Shown here: piece after piece, positions 51,641 through 60,075 of the stretch
How positions within the stretch are numbered: position 1 is the first letter of the stretch
Layout: each line of letters opens with the position of its first letter
Assembly (NCBI GenBank): GCA_020250175.1
Contig: JADCEN010000036.1
Coordinates: 44,301-108,300 of the forward strand
Source: Rhodobacter sp.
GTDB lineage: Bacteria; Pseudomonadota; Alphaproteobacteria; Rhodobacterales; Rhodobacteraceae
DNA length: 64,000 nt
Reading direction: 5' to 3'
Notes under the pieces: model-generated
What the model saw: the letters and a program-made list of their open reading frames with translations, nothing else
Told to the model about the DNA's origin: nothing
Databases searched by the model: none
Made by a program: the position numbers and the translations under genes

Positions 51641-52265
51641 GCGGCGCTGACCCTTCGTAAAGGTCAAGAAAGGCCTCTGCCGACAGGTCGCGGAAATCCT
51701 GCAGCGCGCTGCGCAGCCGGTCATGCGGCCAGTCCCACCAGGCCAGGGCAAGCAGGCGTTCCGCCACGGCTTCGGAAAAACGGCGGCGCAGCGGCGTGGC
51801 GGGCACCCCGGCCACGATCATGTAGGGGGCGACGTCGCGGGTCACGACCGCCCCGGCGGCAATCACGGCCCCTGCCCCCACGGTCACCTCGGGGCGGATG
51901 ATTGCCCCATGGCCCACCCAGGTATCCGGCCCCAGCACGGTGCGGCGGGCGGCGCGGCGGGCAAAGAAGGCGGCATCATCGGCGGCATCTGCCCAGTAAT
52001 AGCTGGACCGGTAGAGGAAGTGGTGCAGGCTGGCACGATCCATCGGGTGGTCGGTGGGGCCGATGCGGGTGGCAGAGGCGATGTTGGCGAATTTGCCGAC
52101 GGTGGTGTTGGCAATATCGGCGTAGCGGTCGCAATAGGCATAGGCGAGGAATTCGGAATTGACGATGCGCGAGCCTTCGCCAACCTCGGTAAAGGGGCCG
52201 AAGGTGGAGTTGGCGGCACTGGCACCGGGGTGGAAAAACGGTTCGGTTGCGGAAAGCCGGGGCAT
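51603..52265 (-). CDS. Phosphonate-cluster hexapeptide acetyltransferase
   Basis: A 220-residue left-handed beta-helix transferase of the xenobiotic/chloramphenicol acetyltransferase group, of the type often found in phn clusters. Features: TFGPFTEVGEGSRIVNSEFL, the active-site region ATRIGPTDHPMDRASLHHFL, and hexapeptide repeats VGHGAIIRPEVTVGAGAVIA and AGAVVTRDVAPYMIVAGVPA. A role comparable to PhnO, acetylating aminoalkylphosphonates before C-P lyase, is an inference. Its stop lies inside the 3' end of convergent phnM. The upstream 52266-52434 gap holds no recognised gene. Confidence 0.85.
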   Translation of the reverse strand: MPRLSATEPFFHPGASAANSTFGPFTEVGEGSRIVNSEFLAYAYCDRYADIANTTVGKFANIASATRIGPTDHPMDRASLHHFLYRSSYYWADAADDAAFFARRAARRTVLGPDTWVGHGAIIRPEVTVGAGAVIAAGAVVTRDVAPYMIVAGVPATPLRRRFSEAVAERLLALAWWDWPHDRLRSALQDFRDLSAEAFLDLYEGSAPPIRRPSAGSRAG

Positions 52266-52434
52266 GGGGCGGGCCTGTCCTGATGCTGGCCGCCCACTGT
52301 GGGACAGGCAACGGGTTTCATGATTTCAAGGGGTTACGCCCAGGAGTTTCCTGTTTCTTTATCAATGCCCATCTGATTGCAAGGCTGTTGACCGACCCCC
52401 AGCGACTTTTTCCGCTGTTGCGCACCCCATCGGA

Positions 52435-53772
52435 TCACGCTGCATCGCCCTTGATGAGTTTGCGGCGCAGCCAGCCTGAGAGCGTATCCATCATGATGAC
52501 CATCAGCACGATGAGGACCAGGTAATAGGCCACATCTTCCCAGTCTTTCTGGGTGCTGATCGCCTGGGTCAGCAGAAGGCCGATGCCGCCGCCAACGATG
52601 GCACCAATCACAGTGGCGCTGCGGGTGTTGGATTCAAGCATGTACAGAACCTGTGCCAGCAAGACCGGCGTGATTTGTGGCAGCACGCCAAACCTGGCGC
52701 GCTGCACCGCATTGGCCCCGGTGGACCGGATGCCTTCCACCTGTTTGTCGTCGATGTTTTCCAGAGTTTCCGAGAATTGCTTGCCGAAGGTGCCAATATC
52801 CGTGATCAGGATTGCCAGCGCGCCCGTCATTGGGCCGGGGCCGAAGGCACGCGCCAGAATGATGGTCCAGATCAGCGAATCCACCCCGCGCACAAAGTCG
52901 AAGACCCGACGCATCCCGAACCGCACGGCCCAGATACTGGTGAAGTTTGTCGCGGCAAAGAAGGCAAGCGGCAGCGAGATGATGGCAGCGGCAAAGGTGC
53001 CAAGGAAGGCCATCAGGATGGTTTCAAAGATTGCCCAGGCAACGTCCTTGTGCCGCCACAACCCGTTGTTCCAGAAGTCTGACACCATATGCGACAGGTT
53101 CGACCGTGCGGGATCAACCCGGTCGCCAGACACGGCCAGTGCCGCAAGTTCGCCCGGACTTTTGCCGTGGAACGGGCTGTCAAGCGTGAAAAAAAACAGC
53201 GCCCAACCGGCCTTGTAGCGGAAGGTTTCGGTCCGGTTGCGGGTCATCGAAAAGCGACCCTGATCGGTCGTCACGGAAATGCGGTTGTCGCCAAGCGATA
53301 TCCAGTCCGGCACGGGACCGTCGGGCAGGGTGATGTCGAGCGTGCCGTCCCGTGGCTGCACATCAATGACGCCGTAATCGGGGTGGCGGTACTGCGCGCC
53401 ACCCGCAGCATCATAAACAACGCCGTGGCCACCGGGCAAAGAGATCGTCGTCTGGTCTTCGGCAACCGTCACCCATTCCGGCAGCTTGCCGGCCGGGTAG
53501 GTTGCCCGCGCCTCGCCGTCGATTGACACGGTGACAGCACCCGTGCGGTTGTCGCGCGTGACATGCGTTTTGTGAATCCAGAAGTCAGACATCAGGATGG
53601 CCGCGTTGTCCATGCGGGCACGCTGGGCCAGCCCCGGTATGTCAAAGGCAAAAAAGATATAGATCAGATAGGCAAGGATCACGCCAGGCACCAGAAACGA
53701 CATCCGGCGTCTGGCGGCGAAAAGCCCCAGAACATTGGCCTGCATCGTCATTGGCGGATCGGTCACGGACAT
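52435..53772 (-). CDS. phnE: Phosphonate ABC transporter permease, long form
   Basis: A 445-residue permease. An N-terminal transmembrane helix (LVPGVILAYLIYIFFAFDIP) and a periplasmic insert of about 170 residues precede the permease core. The core includes TILMAFLGTFAAAIISLPLA, GMRRVFDFVRGVDSLIWTII, the EAA-like GALAILITDIGTFGKQFSET LE and QKDWEDVAYYLVLIVLMVIM. This long two-part form is typical of tandem phnE pairs. It lies two bases after the second permease gene and with it forms the channel of PhnCDE. Confidence 0.93.
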   Translation of the reverse strand: MSVTDPPMTMQANVLGLFAARRRMSFLVPGVILAYLIYIFFAFDIPGLAQRARMDNAAILMSDFWIHKTHVTRDNRTGAVTVSIDGEARATYPAGKLPEWVTVAEDQTTISLPGGHGVVYDAAGGAQYRHPDYGVIDVQPRDGTLDITLPDGPVPDWISLGDNRISVTTDQGRFSMTRNRTETFRYKAGWALFFFTLDSPFHGKSPGELAALAVSGDRVDPARSNLSHMVSDFWNNGLWRHKDVAWAIFETILMAFLGTFAAAIISLPLAFFAATNFTSIWAVRFGMRRVFDFVRGVDSLIWTIILARAFGPGPMTGALAILITDIGTFGKQFSETLENIDDKQVEGIRSTGANAVQRARFGVLPQITPVLLAQVLYMLESNTRSATVIGAIVGGGIGLLLTQAISTQKDWEDVAYYLVLIVLMVIMMDTLSGWLRRKLIKGDAA

Positions 53773-53774
53773 GG

Positions 53775-54653
53775 TCAGGACCCCTTGACCAGTTTCTGGC
53801 GATAGCGGCTGGACAGCTGATCAATGACGACAATCGTCAGAAACAGCATCAGAAAGATCGCCACAACCTGGTCGTATTTGCCGCCGCCCCATTGCATCGC
53901 AATCTTCAGGTCGTAGCCGATGCCGCCCGAGCCGACAAAGCCAAGAATTGCCGAGGCCCGCACGTTCACCTCGAACCGCTGCAAAACGTAGCTGAGCCAA
54001 TCGGGGGCGACCTGCGGAATCACGCCCAGCCACATCTTCTGTCCCCAGGTCGCGCCAACCGAGGTAAGCCCTTCGACAGGCTTCTGATCGGCATTCTCGG
54101 CCACTTCGGAAAACATCTTGCCCAAAGCGCCGGTGGTGTGAAAGGCGATGGCAATCATCGCAGGCACCGGGCCGCCACCCAGAATATAGATCAAAAGCAG
54201 CGCGATGACGATTTCCGGAATGGCGCGCATGGCATCAAGCAGGCGGCGGAACACCGGAATCAGCCGCGGCCAGCGGGCAAGGCCGCGGCTGGCAAGCAAG
54301 CCGACCAGCGCCGCCGCCAGCGCACCGATCAGGGTGGATACAGCCGCAATATTGACGGTTTCGACCAGCGAGGGGAAGAACTGCGCAACATAGCCCGGAA
54401 TGTTGGCACGGTTCGCCCAGCCTTCGGAAACGACTTCGGAAGGAAAAGAGAAAAACTGTCTGAGGCCGGGCAGAAAATCGCCTGCATTTCGTTCTTCGGC
54501 GATGCGAAAGCCCGACATCATCATCAGCACAAAAATCAGCAGCAGGATGCCGGAATACATCTGCTTGCGGCGCGTGGCCGCGATATAGCTTGCAGTCCTG
54601 ACACCAAGCTCCTTTTGACCGGCAGATGGCGGCGTCATTGCAATGTCGGCCAT
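53775..54653 (-). CDS. phnE: Phosphonate ABC transporter permease, short form
   Basis: A 292-residue permease with about six transmembrane helices: MYSGILLLIFVLMMMSGFRI, VNIAAVSTLIGALAAALVGL, AIPEIVIALLLIYILGGGPV, and the cytoplasmic coupling helix in TTGALGKMFSEVAENADQKP VEGLTSVGA. The C-terminal ILGFVGSGGIGYDLKIAMQW is conserved in PhnE. It follows phnD and precedes the long permease, a normal phnCDEE order. Confidence 0.94.
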   Translation of the reverse strand: MADIAMTPPSAGQKELGVRTASYIAATRRKQMYSGILLLIFVLMMMSGFRIAEERNAGDFLPGLRQFFSFPSEVVSEGWANRANIPGYVAQFFPSLVETVNIAAVSTLIGALAAALVGLLASRGLARWPRLIPVFRRLLDAMRAIPEIVIALLLIYILGGGPVPAMIAIAFHTTGALGKMFSEVAENADQKPVEGLTSVGATWGQKMWLGVIPQVAPDWLSYVLQRFEVNVRASAILGFVGSGGIGYDLKIAMQWGGGKYDQVVAIFLMLFLTIVVIDQLSSRYRQKLVKGS

Positions 54654-54722
54654 GGTGAACCTTGCGCAGGAAAAGGGAGGGGCCCCGCGCTGACGCGGGG
54701 CCCCGGTACCGGAGTCAGCAGA

Positions 54723-55619
54723 TCACATGCCTTCCTGCAGCTTGCGCGCAGCAACGACGCCTTCATACTCGGCATGGGTCACCGGAACGAAATCCTTCGC
54801 ATCCCCGGCAGCCACACCATAGGCGCACTTGGGATCGGTTTCCCACAGATCGGCGGTCAGCTGAATAACCTTGGCCTTCACATCGGCCGGCAGGGCGGCG
54901 CGAACAACCATCGGACCTTCAGGGATCAACTTGGACTGCCAGATCTGCACGATGTCATTCATGTCAACCAGACCTGCATCCGAAGCGCGGCGGAAAGCCC
55001 CGGAATTGTACCCGTCTTCCCAGTTGCCCAGGCCATCGGCCCAGCTTACGCCCGCTGCGAAGTCGCCATTGGCGACGCCGACGATGGTCTGTTCATGGCC
55101 GCCGGAAAACTTCACTTCCGAGAAGAACTGATCAAGCGGACCGAAGGCAGCGGTCAGTTCGGCACCGGGGACCAGATAGCCCGAGGTCGAGTTCGGTTCG
55201 GCAAAAGCGAAAACCTTGCCCTTGGCGTCTTCGATGGTTACAATGCCGCTGTCCTTGCGGGCAAAACCGATGGAATAGTAGCCGGTCGACCCGTCAAGGT
55301 TCTGCTTGGTCAGCGCCAGGTCAACGGCGGCGGGATCGGTCAGGAAGATTTTGGCATAGGCCGAGGCGCCAAGCCAGGCCATGTCCAACGTGCCGCCCAG
55401 CAGCCCCTGGATCACGCCGTCATAATCTGCCGGGGTGAACAGCTTTACCGGCACGCCAAGCGCCGTTTCCATTGCGGCGCGGTAGCATTCCTGCGACGTC
55501 AGGCGGTCCTGGGCGTTTTCACCGCCAAGGATGCCGATGTTGAATTCCTTGATTTCCTGGGCCTGGGCGACACCGGCAAGCAGGGTCGTGGCAGCAAGAA
55601 CGGACAGCAGCGTTTTCAT
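54723..55619 (-). CDS. phnD: Phosphonate ABC transporter substrate-binding protein PhnD
   Basis: A 298-residue periplasmic binding protein. A Sec signal peptide (MKTLLSVLAATTLLAGVAQA) leads to EFNIGILGGENAQDRLTSQE. MAWLGASAYAKIFL, VFAFAEPNSTSGYLVPGAEL and FSGGHEQTIVGVANGDFAAG VSW are the phosphonate-pocket blocks of PhnD. The start at 55619 gives the signal peptide. It lies 46 bases after phnC. Confidence 0.95.
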   Translation of the reverse strand: MKTLLSVLAATTLLAGVAQAQEIKEFNIGILGGENAQDRLTSQECYRAAMETALGVPVKLFTPADYDGVIQGLLGGTLDMAWLGASAYAKIFLTDPAAVDLALTKQNLDGSTGYYSIGFARKDSGIVTIEDAKGKVFAFAEPNSTSGYLVPGAELTAAFGPLDQFFSEVKFSGGHEQTIVGVANGDFAAGVSWADGLGNWEDGYNSGAFRRASDAGLVDMNDIVQIWQSKLIPEGPMVVRAALPADVKAKVIQLTADLWETDPKCAYGVAAGDAKDFVPVTHAEYEGVVAARKLQEGM

Positions 55620-55665
55620 GCGAAGTCTCCGGTTGGGGCCCGATGCCGGGCCGGGTGAACGGGGG

Positions 55666-56487
55666 TCAGGCGCGTGCCAATGCTTCGGCATAGGCCGTGT
55701 CGGGCGGCAGCGCGTCGATGGAGGTTGAGGTGGCGCTTTCGGAAAACGAGGCATCGGCCCCATATATGTCGCGCGCCGCCCCGGTGGTCAGCTGATCGGG
55801 CGTGCCGTCGAAGACGATGCGCCCGTCGCGCATGCCGATGACGCGGTCGCAGTAGCGGCGCGCGGTATCCAGCGTGTGCAGGTTGGCAATGACGGTGCGC
55901 CCGTCTTCGTCATGGATGCGGCGCAGCGTATCCATCACGATCTGGGCGTTCATCGGATCGAGGCTGGCGATCGGTTCGTCGGCCAGGATCACCTTCGGGT
56001 CCTGCATCAGCGCACGGGCAATCGCGACGCGCTGCTGCTGGCCGCCCGACAGGGCTTCGGCCCGTTTCGGGGCCTGTTCGGCAATGCCAAGGCGGTCAAG
56101 GATCGACAGGGCCCGGATGATGTCGGCATCGGGCCAGATATTGAACATTGTGGCCAGGGTGGAGCGGCGGTTCAGGATGCCGTGCAGCACGTTCGAGGCC
56201 ACATCAAGGCGCGGCACCAGGTTGAACTGCTGGAAGATCATGGCGCATTGGCTTTGCCAGGCGCGCTTGGCGGGGCCGGTCAGGGCCAGCACATCGGTGC
56301 CGTCGAACAGGATGCGCCCCGAAGTGGCATCCGTCATGCGGTTCATCACCCGCAGGAAGGTGGACTTCCCCGCACCCGAGCGCCCGATGATGCCCAGGAA
56401 TGCCGGGCGGTCCACGGTGAAGGTCACGCGGTCGACAGCCGCTTTCTGCCCGAACAGGCGGGTCACAGAGTCGGCCTGCAGCAGCAT
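55666..56487 (-). CDS. phnC: Phosphonate ABC transporter ATP-binding protein PhnC
   Basis: A 273-residue importer ATPase, first gene of phnCDEE. Walker [22 protein letters not shown]-loop [20 protein letters not shown], signature [20 protein letters not shown], Walker [21 protein letters not shown] and the H-loop [20 protein letters not shown] are intact. The start at 56487 (MLLQADSV) has GGGAGGGG upstream. A weak, irregular Pho-box-like array may lie in the leader (56488-56596). Confidence 0.95.
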   Translation of the reverse strand: MLLQADSVTRLFGQKAAVDRVTFTVDRPAFLGIIGRSGAGKSTFLRVMNRMTDATSGRILFDGTDVLALTGPAKRAWQSQCAMIFQQFNLVPRLDVASNVLHGILNRRSTLATMFNIWPDADIIRALSILDRLGIAEQAPKRAEALSGGQQQRVAIARALMQDPKVILADEPIASLDPMNAQIVMDTLRRIHDEDGRTVIANLHTLDTARRYCDRVIGMRDGRIVFDGTPDQLTTGAARDIYGADASFSESATSTSIDALPPDTAYAEALARA

Positions 56488-56596
56488 TGCACCCCTCCCT
56501 TTCACAGGACGGCGATACGCAGGCAGAGTGACGGTTGTGATTCAATTCCGTGAAGGTTTTTCAACAGGTCCGGCAATCGGCACCGTTGGAAACCGG

Positions 56597-57844
56597 TCAG
56601 ACGGTGCCAAGCCTGCGGGCCGCCAGCCAGGACAGCGCCGCCATGACGCCCGCCGTGGCCAGGCACAGCGGCAGGCCCCCGATCTGAAAACTGAGGCCGG
56701 ACAGAAGCGTGCCCAGCAGCCGGCCCGCCGCATTGGCCATGTAGTAAAAGCCGACATCCCGCGTGATCCGGTCTGCCGATCCGAAGGCCAGGATCAGATA
56801 GGAATGCACCGAAGAGTTGACGGCAAAGACAAAGCCGAACAGCAGCAATCCCAGCACCAGCGTGATGCTCAGCGCAGGCGATGGGCCGCCCGCCGCCCAG
56901 GCGAGGACCGCAAGTGCAAAGGGGATCGGCACCAGCAGCCCGGCCCAGCGGACGGCCTTGGCGACGATCACGCTTTCCGGCTGCGCCTTGCCGCCCAGCA
57001 GGCGCGGGGCCATCGCCTGCACCGCGCCATAGGCGATGATCCACAGCGCAAGGAAGCTGCCGATCAGGAAGAAGGCCTGCCGCCGCCCGTCATCGGTGCC
57101 GTCCGACAGGACAGTCTGGAAATAGACCGGCACGCCCACCACGAACCACACGTCACGCGCCCCGAACAGGAACATCCGCGCCAGGCTGAGCCGGTTGACG
57201 CGGGCATCCCCTGACCGCCAGCCACCCCAGGCCTCGTCGGCCTTCATCCGCCCCGGCAGGCCGGGCGGCAGGAACAGGGCAACGGCGGCAAGGATGGCCG
57301 CCAGCACCGCGGCCATCGCCCAAACTGCCGCCTGGAACCCGGCCAGCGCCAGCAGGGCCGCCCCCAGAAAAAAGCCGAAGCCCTTGACCGCGTTCTTCGA
57401 TCCGGTCAGCAGGGCGACCCAGCGGAACAGACCGCCTTCGGTTGAAGGGGCCAGCAGCTTGACGGCGGATTTCGACGACATCTTCGCCAGGTCCTTGGCC
57501 ACCCCCGACAGGCCCTGCACCGCCATGACAAAGGTGACCGAGGCCGGGATGCTCCATGCCGGATCAAGCCCGGCAAGCGCGATCAATGCAACGACCTGCA
57601 AGCCAAGACCTGCGTACAGCGTGGCGGCAAGGCCGAAGCGTGCCGCAAGCCAGCCTGCGGCCAGGTTGGTGGCGATGCCCGCCGCCTCGTACAGCAGGAA
57701 CAGCCAGGCCAGCTGGACCGGCGTGAAGCCCAGGCTGTTGAAATGCAGCAGCACCAGCATCCGCAAGGCACCGTCCGACAGCATGAAGGCCCAGTAGGCC
57801 GCCGTGACGGCGGCATAGGCGCGCAGCGGATTGGGGCCTGTCAC
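56597..57844 (-). CDS. arsJ: Organoarsenical efflux MFS transporter ArsJ
   Basis: A 415-residue MFS exporter with 11-12 helices. ArsJ extrudes 1-arseno-3-phosphoglycerate, which then falls apart outside to arsenate. Characteristic blocks: AAYWAFMLSDGALRMLVLLH FN, VQGLSGVAKDLAKMSSKSAV KLLAP, LTGSKNAVKGFGFFLGAALL and the C-terminal GSADRITRDVGFYYMANAAG R. The GTG start at 57844 overlaps the GAPDH stop (GTGA), so the pair is translationally coupled. Confidence 0.93.
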   Translation of the reverse strand: MTGPNPLRAYAAVTAAYWAFMLSDGALRMLVLLHFNSLGFTPVQLAWLFLLYEAAGIATNLAAGWLAARFGLAATLYAGLGLQVVALIALAGLDPAWSIPASVTFVMAVQGLSGVAKDLAKMSSKSAVKLLAPSTEGGLFRWVALLTGSKNAVKGFGFFLGAALLALAGFQAAVWAMAAVLAAILAAVALFLPPGLPGRMKADEAWGGWRSGDARVNRLSLARMFLFGARDVWFVVGVPVYFQTVLSDGTDDGRRQAFFLIGSFLALWIIAYGAVQAMAPRLLGGKAQPESVIVAKAVRWAGLLVPIPFALAVLAWAAGGPSPALSITLVLGLLLFGFVFAVNSSVHSYLILAFGSADRITRDVGFYYMANAAGRLLGTLLSGLSFQIGGLPLCLATAGVMAALSWLAARRLGTV

Positions 57845-58851
57845 ATCGCCCCCGCGACCATGCGGGCGATATCGGCCAGCCGGCAGGCATAGCCCCATTC
57901 GTTGTCATACCAGGCATAGACCTTCAGCTGGGTGCCGTTGATCACCATGGTCGATTGCGCATCGATCACCGCCGAGCGCGGATCATTGGTGAAATCGGAT
58001 GACACCAGCGCCCGCGTCTCATAGCCCAGAATGCCGTGCAGCGGGCCGTCGGCCGCCGCCTTGAACAGGGCGTTCACCTCTTCCGCCGTGGTGGCGCGGT
58101 CAAGCTCGAACACGCAATCGGTCAGCGAGGCATTCAGCAGCGGCACGCGCACCGCATGGCCGTTCAGGCGGCCCTTCAGCTCGGGGTAGATCAGGGTAAT
58201 CGCCGTGGCCGACCCCGTGGTGGTGGGGATCAGGTTCAACAGGGCCGAGCGGGCGCGGCGCATGTCCTTTGCCGGGCGGTCAACGATGGTCTGGGTGTTG
58301 GTCACATCATGGATCGTGGTGATGGAGCCGTGGCGGATGCCGATGGCTTCGTGGATCACCTTGACCACCGGGGCAAGGCAGTTCGTCGTGCAGGAGGCCG
58401 CCGTGATCAGGCTGTGCCGGGCCGGATCGTAAAGATGGTGGTTGACGCCGTAAACCAGGTTCAGCGCCCCGCCATCCTTGACCGGGGCCGAGACCAGAAC
58501 CTTGGCGACCCTTGCGGCAAAATAGGGGGCGGTCTTCGCGGCGGTCTTGAAGACGCCGGTGCAGTCGATGACCAGATCGACGCCAAGGGCGGCAAGGGGC
58601 AGCGCCTCGATGGTTTTCTCATGTGCAAGGCGGATGGCACGGCCCTTCAGGACCAGCGCATCGCCCTGGGCCGCGACGGGGGTGCGCCAGCGGCCATGGA
58701 CCGAGTCGAATTCCATCAGCAGCGCATGTTGTTCGGCATCCCCCGCCGGATCGTTGAGAAGAACGATATCCCCCGCGATACCGCTGTCCACCAGATTGCG
58801 CAGCACAAGTTTTCCGATGCGGCCAAGACCGTTCAGGGCGATGCGGGCCAT
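57841..58851 (-). CDS. ArsJ-associated glyceraldehyde-3-phosphate dehydrogenase
   Basis: A 336-residue GAPDH. The NAD-binding N-terminus is ALNGLGRIGKLVLRNL, the catalytic Cys154 is in ITAASCTTNCLAPVVKV, and the C-terminal VYAWYDNEWGYACRLADI is conserved. In the arsJ system this enzyme uses arsenate in place of phosphate to form 1-arseno-3-phosphoglycerate. Coupling with arsJ by a 4-base overlap and position after the ArsR-ArsC gene support that role over general glycolysis. Confidence 0.93.
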   Translation of the reverse strand: MARIALNGLGRIGKLVLRNLVDSGIAGDIVLLNDPAGDAEQHALLMEFDSVHGRWRTPVAAQGDALVLKGRAIRLAHEKTIEALPLAALGVDLVIDCTGVFKTAAKTAPYFAARVAKVLVSAPVKDGGALNLVYGVNHHLYDPARHSLITAASCTTNCLAPVVKVIHEAIGIRHGSITTIHDVTNTQTIVDRPAKDMRRARSALLNLIPTTTGSATAITLIYPELKGRLNGHAVRVPLLNASLTDCVFELDRATTAEEVNALFKAAADGPLHGILGYETRALVSSDFTNDPRSAVIDAQSTMVINGTQLKVYAWYDNEWGYACRLADIARMVAGAM

Positions 58852-58855
58852 GGGA

Positions 58856-59704
58856 TCAGCCTTTGTCCTGCAGGGATGCTTCAGCGTCGATGCGGTCGAT
58901 ATGCGCCTGCAGCGACAGGCGGTTCAGCGTGGCAAAGGGCAATTCGACGAAAGCCGCGATGCGGCGGCGCAGGGCGGCATAGGTCTGGGCAAAGACCAGC
59001 GCCTTCTCGGCCTCGTTACCCTCTGCCTTCACCGGGTCCGGCAGGCCCCAATGGCCGGTGATCGGCTGGCCGGGCCAGGGCGGACACTCCTCGGCGGCGG
59101 CGGTATCGCAGACGGTAAAGACGAAATCCATCTCGGGCGACAAGGGCTGCTGGAATTCAGAGATATGCTTTGACCGCAGCCCGGCCACGTCATGGCCATT
59201 GCGCGTCAGCACCTCCAGCGCGAAGGGGTTCAGCAGCGTGTTTGGCCGCGTTCCGGCGGAATGGGCAGTGAAACGGCCCCTGCCGATGTCGCGCAACAGC
59301 GCCTCGGCGAAGATCGAGCGGGCAGAGTTGCCCGAACAGATGAAAAGTACGTTGAATCCGGCATCGCGCATGGCGGGGCCTTTCCTTTGGGGGGTGAGCA
59401 GGGGCGACAGCAGATCGGGCCGGCCGCGGCCCAGGTCGAGGGCAAGATAACCGATCAGGCCTTCGGTCCGGTCCAGATCGGCGGCGTAGAACAGCGACCG
59501 CCCCGCCCGTTCCACCCGGACAAGGCCCGCCGCCGTCAGATCGGCCAGATGATGCGACAGCGTATTCTGCTTCAGGCCCAGCGCTGCGGCGATCTCGGTG
59601 GGCCGGACACCGCGCGGGGCAAAACGCAGGATCAGGCGGAACACCGCCAGACGATCAGGGTGGCCCAGAGTGGCAAAGGCCTGGCTTGCTAATATATGTT
59701 CCAT
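58856..59704 (-). CDS. ArsR-ArsC fusion: HTH regulator joined to arsenate reductase/LMW phosphatase domain
   Basis: A 282-residue two-domain protein. Residues 1 to ~105 form an ArsR-type winged helix (PDRLAVFRLILRFAP, then LGLKQNTLSHHLADLTAAGL). Residues ~115-260 form an arsenate reductase/low-molecular-weight phosphatase domain with the P-loop FICSGNSARSIFAEALL (Cys123), and Cys199 and Cys207 (VFTVCDTAAAEECPPWP) at places of the thioredoxin-coupled ArsC shuttle cysteines. The ArsR part contains no cysteine at all, so the usual ArsR arsenite-binding CxC site is missing. It is first in the arsRC-gapdh-arsJ operon. A palindrome overlaps its start codon. Confidence 0.9.
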   Translation of the reverse strand: MEHILASQAFATLGHPDRLAVFRLILRFAPRGVRPTEIAAALGLKQNTLSHHLADLTAAGLVRVERAGRSLFYAADLDRTEGLIGYLALDLGRGRPDLLSPLLTPQRKGPAMRDAGFNVLFICSGNSARSIFAEALLRDIGRGRFTAHSAGTRPNTLLNPFALEVLTRNGHDVAGLRSKHISEFQQPLSPEMDFVFTVCDTAAAEECPPWPGQPITGHWGLPDPVKAEGNEAEKALVFAQTYAALRRRIAAFVELPFATLNRLSLQAHIDRIDAEASLQDKG

Positions 59705-59706
59705 AT
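59694..59706. promoter_or_regulatory. Palindrome overlapping the ArsR-ArsC start codon
   Basis: ATATG-TTC-CATAT is an exact inverted repeat and its CATAT arm contains the start codon (59702-59704). The wider AATAT...ATATT arms extend it. ArsR-type repressors commonly bind AT-rich imperfect palindromes at their own promoter, so autoregulation is likely. The 59705-60075 interval beyond it holds no recognisable gene. Confidence 0.55.
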
Positions 59707-60075
59707 TTCCCGATTAGAGGAAATAAGGACAGCGGTCCAGTGAAAGTTTTGCGTCACCGGTCCGGGGCCGGGCCATCCGGCGGCACCGCGCGCTACGCCG
59801 AGGCAAGGCTTCGCTGGCCGGCCAACGGATTTGGAAATCGCTTTTCATTCAGGGTCCTGACGGCGTTGTGGATGGTCCGGTCCGGGACATCTGCGTCGGT
59901 GACGGTCGGATCGGCGGGATACTGGGCCTTGCGGCCGCGCCAGAGGGTTTCGATAGGTTGCGTTCGGGCGCCTGTTCGGGCCGCCACCCGACGGTCCGCC
60001 AATGGGCGCGGCGGGGCGGCATCAACCCCGCCGGCAAGATGCGGCGGCAGCCCCCCCACGCCCGGTAAGTCTGCC

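Noticed and set aside
56488..56596. Pho box upstream of phnC
   Set aside because: TCAC-type half-sites occur, but spacing is not the regular 11-bp Pho pattern (gaps of 13 and 9), so it is not called as a feature.
59705..60075. Small ORFs in the gap between the ArsR-ArsC gene and the QseC-like kinase
   Set aside because: Frames on both strands are low-complexity and lack motifs or start signals; the gap more likely holds the ars promoter and decayed DNA.
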